From: Dastarcus helophoroides | Taxonomy: Eukaryota > Arthropoda > Insecta > Coleoptera > Bothrideridae | DNA: 64,000 bases | NCBI GenBank assembly: GCA_028583605.1 | Contig: CM053329.1 | Span: 17,708,455 to 17,772,454 of the forward strand | Direction: 5' to 3' | Shown: positions 1-12,740 of the stretch, piece after piece | Layout of the letters: each line of letters begins with the position of its first letter | Numbering within the stretch: the stretch's first letter is position 1 | Program-made: the position numbers and the translations under genes | Notes under the pieces: generated by a model | What the model saw: only the letters and a program-made list of their open reading frames with translations | Told to the model about the DNA's origin: nothing | Databases searched by the model: none

Positions 1-2170
1 CGTTTGCAACCTATTAAAATATGCTCTGCTCTTTAAGTATATTTGTGCTGATATCAAGGTTATATGGATTCTGGTCCTCTACAGACCCAAAATTAATAGG
101 AATTCATGTTGAGGTGGTTCCTACTATTAATCAGGAGAAATTCTGACCTGAATCCTTATTAATATTGTGGCAAGTTCGTCATCGGACTTGGGCCCAGATT
201 TATTTAATTAATTAAAACTTGCCTAAGTAATTAGGTATCAAGACTATGTCAGTATTATTATCAGAATTAGGTTATGATTTCTTTTTATTAATATCCTGCA
301 ATAAATCCTTATTTATTAGGTTCCTGAACAATCTTACTTTGGTCAGTTATATAGTCGGACATTTTGGGATAAATCATGGGAAACTCTGACCTGAAATTTT
401 ATTAATATTGTGTAAGGATTCCGACTAAAATTAGTTTGATTATTAAGGATTGAGGTCAGGACATTTCTTGATAAATTAGAGGCAATTCTACTTAAATTTC
501 CGTTAATATTAGGTTAAAGTTTTGAGCAGTGCACGTTTTATAATTAAGGATTGAGGATAGAGCATCTTCGGATAAATCAGGGAAAATGTTAACCTTAATT
601 TTAACAGACACTCATATTAGATTGGAATTCTGATCAATGTTGGTTTAATATAAGAATTGAGGTCAGGACATCAGCTGATAAACCTTGGCGAACTTTTAAG
701 TGTCATTAATATTGGTTCAGATGATGATTAACATTAGTTTGATTAAGGATTGAGGTCAGGAGATTTTTTTGATAAATTAGAGGCTATTCTACTTGAATTT
801 CCGTTAATATTAGGTTAAAGTTTTGATCAGTACACGTTTTAATAATTAGGATTGAGGATAGAGCATCTTCTGATAAATCGGGGAAAATGTTAACCTTAAT
901 TTTGACATTAATTGTAGATTAGAATTCTAATCAATAATGGTTTAATATAAGAACTGAGGTCAGGACATTAGGTGATAAACCTTGGGAAACTTTTAAATGT
1001 CATTAATATTGATTTAGATTATGATTAACATTAGTTTGATTATTAAAGATTGAGGTCAGGACATTTCTTGATAAATTTCAGTTTCACTTGATCAGTTTTA
1101 CTTGAATTTCCATTAATATGAGGTTAAAGTTTTGATCAGTACTCGTTTTATTATTAGGGATTTAGGTCAGGACGTGTTCTGATAAATCAGAGAAACTCTT
1201 TGATCTAAATTGTCCTTAATAGTCGGCTGCAATTAAGATCAAAATTAGCTTGAATATTAAGGATTGAGATCAAGACATTTTGATCAATACTAGTTGTTTT
1301 AATAAGTATTGAGGTTCGAATATCTCCTGATTAATTAAGGAAAATTGGTTAAAATTATGAAAAACATTAGTTTGAATCTTAAGGAATGAGGTTTGGACAT
1401 TGTAATAAATACTTATTGCTTTACTAAGTATTGAGGTCAGGATTCCTTCTCATAAATTAAGGAAAATAGGTTAAAATTATGATCAACATTAGTCTGATTT
1501 TTAAGGATTGAAATTTGGACATTTTAATCAATACTAGTTTTATTAATAAGTATTGAGGTCAAAAAATCTCCTAATAAATCAAGTGAAATCTTTGATCTAA
1601 ATTGTTCTAAATATAAAGTTAGAATTTTGCTGAAAATTAGTTTGATTATCAAGGATTGAGGTCAAGACATCAGCAGAAATGTTTACCTAAATTACGATTT
1701 GTATTTCGATCAAAACTAGTTTTGTTAATAAAGAGTGTAGTCAAATTAGTAAGTTTAATTATTAAGGATTGAGGTCGGGGTATTTTTGATAAAGCAGGGA
1801 GAATTCGGACCAGAATTAATATTAGTATTAGGCTAGTATTCTGATGAAAGTTAATTTGATTAATAATGGGATTGGAATATCGCCTCATAAATCAGGAAAC
1901 ATTTTGCCCCAAATTCTCATTAACATTAGGTTAGAATTATTCTGATCAATATTGGTTTGATTAACAAGGATTGAGGTCACGGCATCTGCTGATAAATCAT
2001 GGAAAATTTTGAGCTGAATTGTTATTAATATTTTAATAGAATTGTGATCAATATTAGTCCCATCAATATTTAGGATTGAGGTCGGAATATCTGCTGATTA
2101 TACAGGAGAAGTATTGACCTAAATTTTTATTAATATTAACCCAAGATCCCCATCAATATTGGATTAATAT
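1..2170. repeat. Degenerate ~100 bp minisatellite with ~300 bp higher-order unit
   Basis: The stretch is filled by diverged copies of a roughly 100 bp unit marked by 'aaggattgaggtcagg', 'gataaatcagggaaaa' and 'attaatattaggtt'. The marker recurs near 443, 542, 653, 742, 846, 951, 1046 and 1156, and more irregularly to about 2075. Between about 440 and 1180 three consecutive monomers form a ~302 bp higher-order unit: the blocks at 484 and 785 align closely over their whole length. Short ORFs here are by-products of the repeat. No gene is seen. Confidence 0.85.
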
Positions 2171-2540
2171 CACCACAAGGTGTATTAGAGTGGAAATAAA
2201 CATGATTTTAATTGGAAAGAGCGTAGGCAATGATGAGATACTATTAAAATTAAAAAATTAAAACAACAGAGGATTAAAGAAAGATCAGGTATTAAATAAA
2301 TATTAATCAAACTTCAAATTATTTTGCCTAAGCTACTACTGTAATAAAAGTTCTTGATCTTCATATGTGCATAAAATTTCTGCTGCATCAAGAAGATGAA
2401 ATGCTTAATCAGATTTATCTGCAGCGTCTGAAATTCAGCGAAATTAACATCTCTCAATATGCATCCTCGTATGGTGCATTTTACTGCCGGTGGCCGAGAG
2501 ACAATCGCAAATTTTAGTGACTGAGGCGTAATTAACACAA
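2171..2540. other. AT-rich unique spacer
   Basis: Non-repetitive AT-rich sequence between the minisatellite and the GC-richer island. No coding pattern or structured RNA was recognised. Confidence 0.5.
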
Positions 2541-2935
2541 TCTATAATTAATCCGGGAGCAATCGGGACCGATCCGGCTCGTCTGTTTACAAATAAACCA
2601 AGAAGCAATTCAATCCGAAACACGTCTATATTTAAAGTTGTTTACTGTGATGGGATTTTATAAATAAGCGCGCACCGAGCACCAGTAAATGTTCCCGATG
2701 GAAGCGATTTCCATACAAGTTGATGTCGGAGCATAACGGAGCGCAACGAATGGGATTTCATCCAATATGTAGTTAGTTACGGAGAGAGCTTTCTCTCATT
2801 CCACCCTCGGTAGTCTGGGGCGGGATATTGTCCGCCATACCTAGCTCTCCCGTCTCCGGGAAGCGAGTTTTTGGCCGTCTGCCAACTAGACAATATCTGG
2901 CCTTTGATGACGCTGCCCAAACGAGCCACGTTTTA
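2541..2935. promoter_or_regulatory. GC-richer unique island, candidate cis-regulatory or Polycomb-response element
   Basis: About 400 bp of unique sequence with markedly higher GC than its surroundings, between two repeat arrays. It holds a GAGA-factor type sequence facing its inverse (GAGAGAG at 2782 and TTCTCTC at 2791), a Pleiohomeotic-type GCCAT core at 2834, and AT-rich homeodomain-type sites such as TTTATAAATAAG near 2657. A TATAAATA at 2659 lies 25 bp before a weak initiator-like CCAGTA. GAGA plus Pho sites is the usual composition of fly Polycomb response elements. Position 14 kb upstream of Abd-B fits a regulatory role, but this is inference. Confidence 0.35.
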
Positions 2936-3189
2936 AATTCGTACTAATATTAGAGAAATATATCAAAAATCTTTAATCAAATGAGCACCGGAAGCATTAT
3001 GCATTCTGAATATGCATTAGGGATGCTTCATTCAAATCAGAGTCTTTGTGGAAAATGTATGTAAAGAAAACAACAACATTTTTAAGTTCATTTTAGGTCC
3101 TAATTTCTTGGTTCATCATCGTCATGAGAGAGAATATTCAAAATAAATATTTGTTATTAACAGTTTTAAACTATTAATGAATTTTTAAA
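2936..3189. other. AT-rich spacer
   Basis: Short AT-rich stretch leading into the 170 bp satellite; nothing recognised. Confidence 0.4.
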
Positions 3190-5856
3190 TTTTTTGGGTT
3201 TTTCAAAAACTGGCGCATCCACCATTTTTACTAAAAATGTTAACTTCGAAATAAAATGTTGCTGCAGAATTATGAGGCTTCAAATTTTAATATTTGATGG
3301 TATTTTTTAGTCTGTTACCCATTTTGGTCGCTGTTAAAAATAGCTAATTGGCGAGTGAACACTGGTTACTATCAAGATAAATTTTTATTGCATCGAGTTG
3401 CTGAATTTTTTGGTGAATTGTGAAACTTTATACCTCAGTATTGAATAGTAATTTATATTTGATAATTTTTGCTGTTTCTTAAAAAAAAACCTAATAAATA
3501 AACGAAATAAGCACGGTTCATTATCAAAATTTACTTCAAGTTGACACACCTCTTTCTCAAATGGATTTAAAATGTTCAATTTTTTACAGAAATGTGAAAC
3601 CTTTTCTTTAGTATTTAATAGTAATTTAAATTTAATAATTATCATAGTTCCTGAAAAAAAAGCCCACAGTCAACATTGGTTTGTATCAAAATACGCTTTC
3701 ACTATAAAAGCGTATTTTGATCTCTTAATTCCTTTGAGCTAGAAACCTAAATGTTTTAGAAACTCCCAATTTATTAGTATTTTATTTTGAACACCTCCGC
3801 TATTGATGTGAAAAAAATATTAAATTTGTGATCATTGGTCAGTATCAAAATATATTTTGATAGTTAATTGATAACTTTACTGCGTTAATGTGGAAACCTG
3901 AACTTTTTACAGGCCTATGAGACGTCCTTGTTTAGTATGTGATGGTAATTTTAGTTTGCTAACTTTTTTCTTACCGGCAGTAATGTTTAAGTTATCAGTA
4001 TTGGTCAGTATCAATATATTTTTGATATTGAATATCTTTTCATTGCATTTAGGCAGAAAGCTCTTTCTTTACAAACCAAATGTTCTTTTTCACTTTACTG
4101 TTTGACACTAATTTCAATTTAAGATCTTGCGTCGTTGCTAAGAAAAAAAACGTTTTAGTTATGTATTGTTCAGTATCAAAATATGCCTTGATGTGACATA
4201 TATCTTTACTACGTTGAGGTAAAAGCTGGAATTTTTCATGGATTTATAAGGATTTATAGCTCAGTATTTAACAATTGTTTTAGTTGAAGACCTCTTGTAA
4301 TTGCTGAAAAAAAGCTAAGTAAATAAGCACTGATCAGTATCAAAATATGTTTTAATAATTCATTAATTAACTTCATTGATGTAAAAACTTGAACTTTTCA
4401 TAGGTGTATAAGGCGTCCTTGTTTAGTATGTGATGGTAATTTTAGTTTGCTAGCTCTTGTTTTACCGACAGTAATGTTCAAAGAATCAGTATTGTTCAGT
4501 ATCAAAATGTTTTGATATTGTATATCTCTTTATTTCATTGATGCCGAAAGCTGATTTTCTTACAAGGCAAATACGCCTATCCGCTTTAATATTTGGCAGT
4601 AATTTTAATCTGAGATCTCGCGTCGATGCTGAGAAAAAAAAATGTTTTAGATAAGTATTGTTCAGTATCAGTATCAGTATTGTTCAGTATCAAAATATGC
4701 CTTAATGTCGCATATCTGTTTACAACGTTGAGGTAGAAACGGCTGTTTTTCATGAACTTATAAGGATTTCTAGCTCAGCATTTGACAATTGTTTTACTTG
4801 GAAATCTCTTGTAACTGCTGAAAAAAAAGCTAAGTGAATAAGCACTGGTCAGTATCAAAATATGTTTTAACAAATCACTGATTAACTTCATTGCGTTGAC
4901 GTAGAAACTTGAAGTCTATGAGGCGTCCTTGTTTAGTATGTGATGGTAATTTTAATTTAGTAGCTCTTGTCTTACCGACAATAATGTTCAAAGAATCAGT
5001 ATTGTTCAGTATCAAAATGTTTTGAAAGTATATATCTCTTTATTTCCTTTAGACAAAAAGCTGATTATTTTACAGGGTAATGAACTTTTCTAGCTTACTG
5101 TTTGACAGTAATTTTAATTTAAAATCTTTTGTGGTTGCTGATAAAAAAAGATATTAAGTGAGTGAACCCTGTTCAGTACCAAAATATGCTTTGATGTCAT
5201 ATATCTTTTCACCACGTGGAGGTAGAAATCGGAATTTTTCCTAGATTTCTTAGAAGCTTTAGCTAAGTATTTGATAGTTATTTTATTTGGAAATTGATTA
5301 GATAATTTGATGAAATTTTGCAGTTGATGAAAAAATTCACTGGTCAGTGTCAAAATAGATTTGATAATGCATATCTTTTTATCACAGAGTAACGAATATC
5401 TAACTTTTTCTAAATCTACAGATATTCTGGCTTACTATTTGAGAAAATAATTTCAATTTGAAATCTTCTGCTATTGCTGAGAAAATAAATCTTAACTAAG
5501 TGAGCCCTGGTCAGTATCTATGAGCACTGGTCAGTATCTATGAGCACTGGTCAGTATCTATGAGCACTGGTCAGTATCAAAATACGGCTTGATGGTGCAT
5601 ATCTTCCCGTTGTGTTAAGATAGAAACCCGGGGGCTATGACGTATTCTAGGTTAATATTTGACACTAATTTTAATTCAAGAACGTTTGCCAATCTTGGGA
5701 AAAAAATTAAGTGGATGAACATTGGTCAGTATCAAAATTTTCTTAAATGGAGCATATCTCGTGATTACGTTGAGGTAGAAATGTGAAATTTTTGCAAATC
5801 TATTAACTATTCTAGATTAATATTTGACAGTAATTTTGATTTAAGATCTTTTTTTG
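3190..5856 (+). repeat. ~170 bp satellite, first block (subfamily 1)
   Basis: Tandem diverged monomers of about 170 bp. Each contains, in order, 'ggtcagtatcaaaatatg', 'catatctctttattacgttgaggtagaaac', 'agcttagtatttgacagtaattttaatt' and 'gctgagaaaaaaa'. Monomer starts are visible as 'cagtatcaaaat' near 4168, 4336, 4497, 4687, 4850, 5003 and 5572. Divergence among copies is high, suggesting an old array. It has no coding content. Most ORFs here are AT-rich accidents. Confidence 0.9.
5501..5580 (+). repeat. 20 bp x 4 micro-amplification within the satellite
   Basis: Four head-to-tail copies of tgagcactggtcagtatcta. The first has one substitution and the last runs into the normal monomer. This is a local recent expansion of the monomer junction, right before the conserved 'cagtatcaaaata' segment. 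Confidence 0.95.
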
Positions 5857-6238
5857 ATATTGTAACGCAATGTAAATAGATGAAATAGAATTTAGAATAG
5901 AATTGTGTAATTTGGTAAATAAAAAAAAGTTTCTAAAAGAATTTGATAAGGGGAAAGCGGCCGCGATAACGAAACAAATGGCAGAAAAGCGTTCCAGAAA
6001 TCTCGGGAACGATAAGCCTTATCTGCCGAAAAGTTCTAGAAGCCGGGGGCCAAAACTATAAAAGGCGGTCAACTTTCCCTCGAGTCAGTCAGTTACAAGT
6101 CAGTGCAATTAGTGAGTTAGTAGAAGTCAATAAAAAGTGAGTTAATTGTCAATTTTGGTGATCCAAGTTGAGTTCAGTAATAAAGTGGGTATAATCTATC
6201 ACGTGTATCAATTCGAACCGATAAGCCCGTAACAATAT
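5857..6238 (+). mobile_element. Solo LTR of a retrotransposon with 4 bp target-site duplication
   Basis: The LTR body is 5861-6234 (374 bp), starts TG (TGTAACG) and ends CA (CGTAACA), and is flanked on both sides by ATAT (5857-5860 and 6235-6238). It interrupts a 170 bp satellite monomer. Inside are a TATA box (TATAAAA, 6057), an initiator TCAGTC at 6085 whose A lies 30 bp from the TATA, and two AATAAA signals (6129 and 6179). These give a classic U3-R-U5 layout. No internal coding region or second LTR is present, so it is a solo LTR. A 4 bp duplication suits Ty3/gypsy-type elements, but the superfamily cannot be fixed from the LTR alone. Confidence 0.85.
5992..6041 (+). promoter_or_regulatory. 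Heat-shock-element-like clusters in the LTR U3
   Basis: TTC at 5992, GAA at 5997, CTC at 6002 and GAA at 6007 are spaced exactly 5 bp apart in alternating orientation, which is the HSF-binding pattern with one base off. A second cluster has GAA at 6028, TTC at 6034 and GAA at 6039. Both lie 20-65 bp upstream of the LTR TATA box. Heat-inducible transcription of the LTR is inferred, not shown. Confidence 0.6.
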
Positions 6239-7689
6239 TGACAAAAAATGTAATTGAGGAGGCACTTGTCAGCATTAAAATACGCTTTTGAGGGTGCATA
6301 ACTCTTTATTACAATATGATATTACACTGAATTTTCTAAAAACTCATTAGATATTTAATCCTTATGTTTATCTTTAAATTTAATATAATATTTGTAGCCT
6401 TTCTTGTAAAAACATTATAATAAATGGTCAGTATCAAACTATGCTTTAATATTATATATATCATATATATTATTATATTATATTTTATTATTGCGTTGAA
6501 GTAGAAATCTGAAATGTTTGCCAATAGCTAGCTTTGTATAGAACAAAAATTTTAATTTGAGAGCTATTACTATGGTGAAAAAAATTCATTGAGTGAGCAC
6601 TGTTCAGTAAAGCACTGAACTGTTCAGTATCAAAATATGCGTTCATGATGCATATCTCCATATTACATTGATGTAGAAACTTGAATTTTCCACATGCCCA
6701 TGACGTGCTCCAGCTTAGTAGTTGACAGCAATTCTAATTTAAGATCTTTTGTGGTTCCTGAGAAAAAAGTAATAAATGAGAGAACAATATTCAGTATCAA
6801 AATACACTTTTATAGTACATACCTTTTTATCACGTTGAGATAAAAGTCTGAAATTTTTGTATATCTATAGAGCATTTAAGCTTAGCATTTGCCTGTCATT
6901 TTAATTTAAAATCTGTTGTCGTTGCTGAGAAAATTTACTTAGTTTTGTGAGTACTATTCAATATCAAAATACGATTTGATGGTGCGTAATCCTTTATGAC
7001 GTTAAGTTAAATTTTTGCAGACAAAAGAGTCATTCTAGTTTACCATCTGGCCGAAGATTGTCATCTAAGATCCTTTGATATTGCTGAGAAAAAAAATGTT
7101 AAGTAAGTGAGCAGTGGTCAGCATCAAAATACGCTTTGATGGTGTATTACGTTCCATCCAAACTTGGATTTTCTAGAGGACTGAGTTACTTTATCTTAGT
7201 GTTTGACAGTAACTTTAATTTCAGTTTTTTTTTCCTTTCTTAAGACAGAAAAACATTTGGTGGGTCAGTACTAAAATGCATTTTGATAGAGCATATCTCT
7301 ATATCGTACTGAAGCTTAAATTTTTCGTAAATCAGTGTATCATTCTCTTTTAGCCTTTGATATTAGGTCTAATTTGAGATCTTTTGTAGTTCTTGAGAAG
7401 ATTAATTAATTGAGTGACCAGTGGTCAGTATCAAAATGTACTTTAATAGTACATATCGCCTTAATACGTTGACGTCGAAGCTTGATTTACTACATTTTCT
7501 ACAAGTTCGTGAGGTGTTCTAGCTTAATATTTGATAGTAACTTTAATTTCAGATATTTTGTAATTGCTGAAAAAAAATGTCAAGTGAGGGAGCAATGATT
7601 AACATCAAACCAAGCTTTAAAAGAGGGGATTTTGTTGTCACATCGAGTTAAAAACTTAAGTGTGTTTTACAACACTACAAAAATTAAGA

Positions 7690-8095
7690 CCTTAATATTT
7701 GGGTGGGCAATAAATTAAAATTTTTGTATTTTGGTACCGATCAAGCTTTTTTTCAGCAACTGAGGAAGATTCACAACAAAGCAGCTGTCAAATATTGAGT
7801 TATAAAGCTCCTTAAAAATCTGTGAAAATTTCAGAATTTTACCTCCACGTAATAAAGAGATATACGACATCAAAGCATATTTTGATACTGAACAATATTT
7901 GCTTTCACAAATCACAAATGTTTATTAAAAAAAATTCTCAGCAACGATAGTAAATCTTAAATTAAAATTAGTGTCAAGTCAGTCATTGAGCTGAAACAGT
8001 TTTTCGTCTTCTAAAGAAAATACTTTAGCCTCAATGCATTTAAGAGATATGCACTATCAAAAATTATTTTGATACTGACCAATGAAGTTTTATGT
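7690..8095 (-). repeat. Inverted block of the 170 bp satellite
   Basis: About two monomers run on the opposite strand to the rest of the array. They show 'ttttgatactgaacaat' (7879), 'ttctcagcaacgatag' and 'ttttgatactgaccaatg' (8068), reverse complements of 'cagtatcaaaa', 'gttgctgagaa' and 'ggtcagtatcaaaa'. Head-to-tail order resumes by about 8340. Confidence 0.85.
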
Positions 8096-10479
8096 CGAAA
8101 AATTTTCTAGATAATAAAGAAATAAATATAAAATAAGTAATATTAGGAATATTAAGAAGATAAATAAAAATAGATCAACTGATAAAAATAGAAGATCTGC
8201 ATCAAATTATGTTTCAAAGGACCTTTTCATTGCGAGTTGGCAAATTATTTTGTTTACAACATTAAGCATAGGATCCTGATATTTTACTGGACATATTTTT
8301 GCACTACTAAATAAAATAGTCACTGCTAAGTTAGTGCGTGCGCTGGTCAGTATTAAAATATGTTTTTTAACGACCCAAACATTTTATTGCATGAAGCAGT
8401 AATATCGTAGTATTTGTAACTAATTTTAGAGGTTTTGTTGTTTCTGAGAAAACACTTTCATATAGTCAGTATTGGTCAGTATCAAAATGCTTTGATCTGC
8501 CACATCTCCTTATTACTAAAAGGATAAGGCCTTGAATTTTTTACAAGACACCATGGCTTAACATTTGACAATTTTAAGTCCCTCGCTGTCGCCGAAAAAA
8601 GTAGTTAGTTAATGAACATTGTTCAGTATCAAAATACGTTTTGATAGTCCATATTTTTGCATTACGTTGACGTACAAATCTGAAAATTTTACAGTTTTAT
8701 GAGAAATTATAGCTTAGTATTTGGCAGTAATTTCAATTATACATCTTGTGCAGTTGCCGAGAAAAAAAAAACTTAGTTACGAGAGAAGCTTTCGACATAA
8801 AACTTCATTGAATTTTCGTCTGTCAAAATATGTTTGACACTCCGTATCTCTGTATTACATTGACAAAAAAACCTGAAATTTTCGCAACATCTTAAAAAAT
8901 TGTAGCTTAATATTTGAAAGTAATTTCAATTAGTGACCTTTTACAGCTGCAAAGAAAAAAATCTGTAATAAGTGCAGAGTAGACTGTATCAAAATTTGAT
9001 ATGATACTCTGTATCTCTGTACCACGCTAAGAAAAAAACTTTAAACTTTTACCTACGTATAAGGCATTATAATTTGGTATTTGGCGGTCATTTCAATCGC
9101 AAATTTTTAGCAGTTGGCGAGAAAAAAAATCTTCAGTTAGTGAGCAACTAATCTGTATCAAAATACGTTTTGAGAGTCTGTATTTTTGTATTACGTTGAC
9201 GTAAAAATCTAAAATTTTTATAATTTCATGAGGAATTGTTGCTTTATATTTGGCAGTAATTGTAGTTATATATCTTGTACAGTTACCGAGAAAAGAATCT
9301 TAGTTTTAAGAAAAGTTTTCGACATAGAACTTCATTGAATATTTGTTTGTATCAAAATATGTTTTGATGCTCCGTATCTCTGTATTACATTGATATAAAA
9401 ACCTGGCATTTTTGCAGCATTATAAAAAATTGTAGCTTAATATTCGAAAGTAATTTCAATTAGCGTAACTTTCAAAAGTTGCCAAGAAAAATATTTTTTA
9501 GTTGAGTGCACAGTAGACTGTATCAAAATACGTTTTGATGCTCCATATCTCTGTACTACATTGACATAAAAACCTGAAATTTTTGCAACATCATAAGAAA
9601 TTGTAGCTTACTATTTAAAAGTTATTTCAATTAGCAAACTTTTACAGTTGCCAAGAAAAATATTTTTTAGTTGAGTGCACAGTAGACTGTATCAAAATTT
9701 GTTTGATACTCTGTATCTCTGTAGCACGCCGAGAAAAAAAAACTTGAAATTTCTACGTACGTATAAGGCACTATAGTCTAAGATTTGACGGTAATTTCAA
9801 TCTCAGATTTCTAGCAGTTGGCGAGAAAAAAAATCTTTAGTGAGTGGGCAACTAGTCTGTATCAAAATACGTTTTGATGCTTCATATCTCTGTAACATAC
9901 TGACGTAAACATCTAATATTTTTACAGATTTATTAGAAATCATAGCTGAATATTTGAAAATAATTTTAATTAGCTATCCCTTATAGTTGCCAAGGAAAAA
10001 AATTGTGAATAAACACTAGTCTATATCAAAATACGTGTTAAAACTCTGCATGTCTGTATCACGTTGAGGTAAAAACTTGACATTTTCACATAGTCATAAG
10101 GCACCACACGTATTTGATGGTTATTTTAATTAAAGATTTTATGCAATTGCGAGAAAAAATCTTCAGTGAGTAAGCAGTTGTCTGTATTAAAATACGTTTT
10201 GATGTTCCGTATATCTGTGTTACGCTGATGTACAAACCTGAAATTTTTACAGCCTTAGAGAAATTGAAGCTTAATATTTAAAAAGTAATTTTAATTAGTG
10301 ATCTCTTACCTTGTCAAGAAAAAAATCCTTAGTGAGTAAACACTAGACTGTATCAAAATTTGTTTTGATACTCTGTAGCTCTATATTCGTTGAGGTAAAA
10401 TCTTGAAAGGTTTACATACTTATAAGGCGTTATAGCTTAGTATTTAACGGTAATTTCAATTAATTTCAAAAAATCAGCA

Positions 10480-12740
10480 ACGAATGAGCAGTTGTCTGTA
10501 TCAAAATACGTTTTGATGCTCCATATCTCTGTATTACATTGACATAAAAACCTGAAATTTTTGCGGCATCATAAAAAATTGTAGCTTACTATTTAAAAGT
10601 TATTTCAATTAGCGAACTTATACAGTTGCCAAGAAAAATATTTTTTAGTTGAGTGCACAGTAGACTGTACCAAAATTTGTTTTGATACCCTGTATCTCTG
10701 TACCACGCTGAGAAAAAAAACTTGAAATTTCTACGTACGTATAGGGCACTACAGTTTAGTATTTGACGGTAATTTTATTCTCAGATTTCTAGCAGTTGGC
10801 GAGAGAAAAGATTTTCAGTGAGTGAGCAACTAGTCTGTATCAAAATACATTTTGATGCTCCATGTCTCTGTAACATACTGATGTAAACGCCTGATATTTT
10901 TACAGCTTCATTAGGAATCACAGCTTAATACTCGAAAGTAATTTTAATTAATGACCGTTTACAGTTGCCAAGAAAAAAATTTTTAGTGCGTGAACATTAG
11001 TCTGTATCAAAATAGGTTTTGATACTCCGTATCTTTGTACCACACTGAGACAGAAAACTTGAAATTTTCACGTACGTATAAGGCACTATAATTTAGTATT
11101 TGTCGGTCATTTCAATTGCATATTTCTAGTAGTTGGCGAGAAAAAAAATCTTCGGTGAGTGGGCAACTAGCCTGTATCAAAATACGTTTTGATGCTCCAT
11201 ATCTCTGTAACATACTGACGTAAACGCCTGATATTTTTACAGCTTCATTAGGAATCACAGCTTAATACTCGAAAGTAATTTTAATTAATGACCGTTTACA
11301 GTTGCCAAGAAAAAAAATTTTTCGTGCGTGAACATTAGTCTGTATCAAAATAGGTTTTGACACTCCGTATCTTTGTACCACCCTGAGATAAAAAAACTTG
11401 AAGTTTCGACGTACGTATAAGGCACTATAGTTTAGTATTTGACGGTCATTTCAATCACAGATTTCTAGTAGTTAGCGAGAAAAAAAATCTTCGGTGAGTG
11501 AGCAACTAGTCTGTATCAAAATACATTTTGATGCTCCATATCTCTGTAACATACTGACGTAAAAGCCTGATATTTTCACAGCTTCATTAGGAATCACAGC
11601 TTAATACTTGAAAGTAATTTCAATTAATGACCGTTTACAGTTGCCAAGAAAAAAAATCTTTAGTGCGTGAACATTAGTCTGTATCAAAATAGGTTTTGAC
11701 ACTCCGTATCTTTGTACCACCCTGAGATAAAAAAATTTGAAGTTTCTACGTACGTATAAGGCACTATAGTTTAGTATTTGACGGTCATTTCAATCACGGA
11801 TTTTTAGTAGTTAGCGAGAAAAAAAATCTTCGGTGAGTGAGCAACTAGTCTGTATCAAAATACGTTTTGAGGCTCCATATCTCTGTAACATACTGATGTA
11901 AACACCTGATATTTTTACAGTTTCATTAGGAATCATAACTTAATATTTGAAAGTAATTTCAATTAATGACCGTTTACAGTTGCCAAGAAAAAAAATCTTT
12001 AGTGCGTGAACACTAGTCTGTATCAAAATAGGTTTTATACTCCGTATTTTTGTACCACACTGAGATAAAAAACTTGAAATTTCTACGTACGTATAAGGCA
12101 CTATAGTTGAGTATTTGACGGTTATTTCAATTGCATATTTCTAGCAGTTGGCGAGAGAAAAAAAATTCGGTGAGTGAGCAACTAGTCTGTATCAAAATAC
12201 GTTTTGAGGCTCCATATCCTTGTAACATGCGGACGTAAAAACCTGACATTTTTACAACCTCATTAGTAATCATAGCTTAATATTTGAAAGTAATTTCAAT
12301 TAATGACCGTTTACAGTTTCCAAGAAAAAAAATCTTTAGTTCCTGAACCTAAGTCTGTATGAAAATAGGTTTTGATACTCTGTATCTTTGTATCAAGCTG
12401 GGATAAAAAACTTGAAATTTCTACGTACCTGTAAGGCCCTATTATTTAGTATTTGACGGTCATTTCAATTGCAGATTTCTAGCAGTTGGCGAGAAAAAAA
12501 ATCTTCAATGGATGAGCAATTGGTCTGTATCAAAATACGTTTTGAGGCTCCATATCTCTGTAACATACTGACGTAAAAACCTGAAATTTTCACAATCTCA
12601 TTAGTAATCATAGCTTAATATTCGAAAGTAATTTCAATTAATAACCATTTACAGTTGCCAAGAAAATCAAACTTTAGTGCGTGAACATTAGTCTGTATCA
12701 AAATAGGTTTTGATACTCCGTACCTTTGTACCACGCTGAG
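10480..12740 (+). repeat. Dimeric ~337 bp higher-order repeat within the satellite
   Basis: Two monomer types alternate. Type A has 'caaaatacgttttgatgctccatatctctgtaac' and 'cattaggaatcacagctta'. Type B has 'caaaataggttttgatactccgtatctttgtacc' and 'acgtacgtataaggcacta'. Type A starts recur near 10500, 10845, 11175, 11515, 11858, 12195 and 12530. Copies of the dimer are much more alike than A is to B, so this part was amplified recently as a dimer. Confidence 0.85.

Noticed and set aside
2659..2690. TATA box plus weak initiator as a promoter
   Set aside because: No open frame or exon follows; spacing slightly short; kept only as part of the regulatory island.
5957..5966. GCGGCCGC (NotI site) suggesting vector or linker contamination
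   Set aside because: It sits inside a structurally complete LTR with target-site duplications, so a natural origin is more likely.
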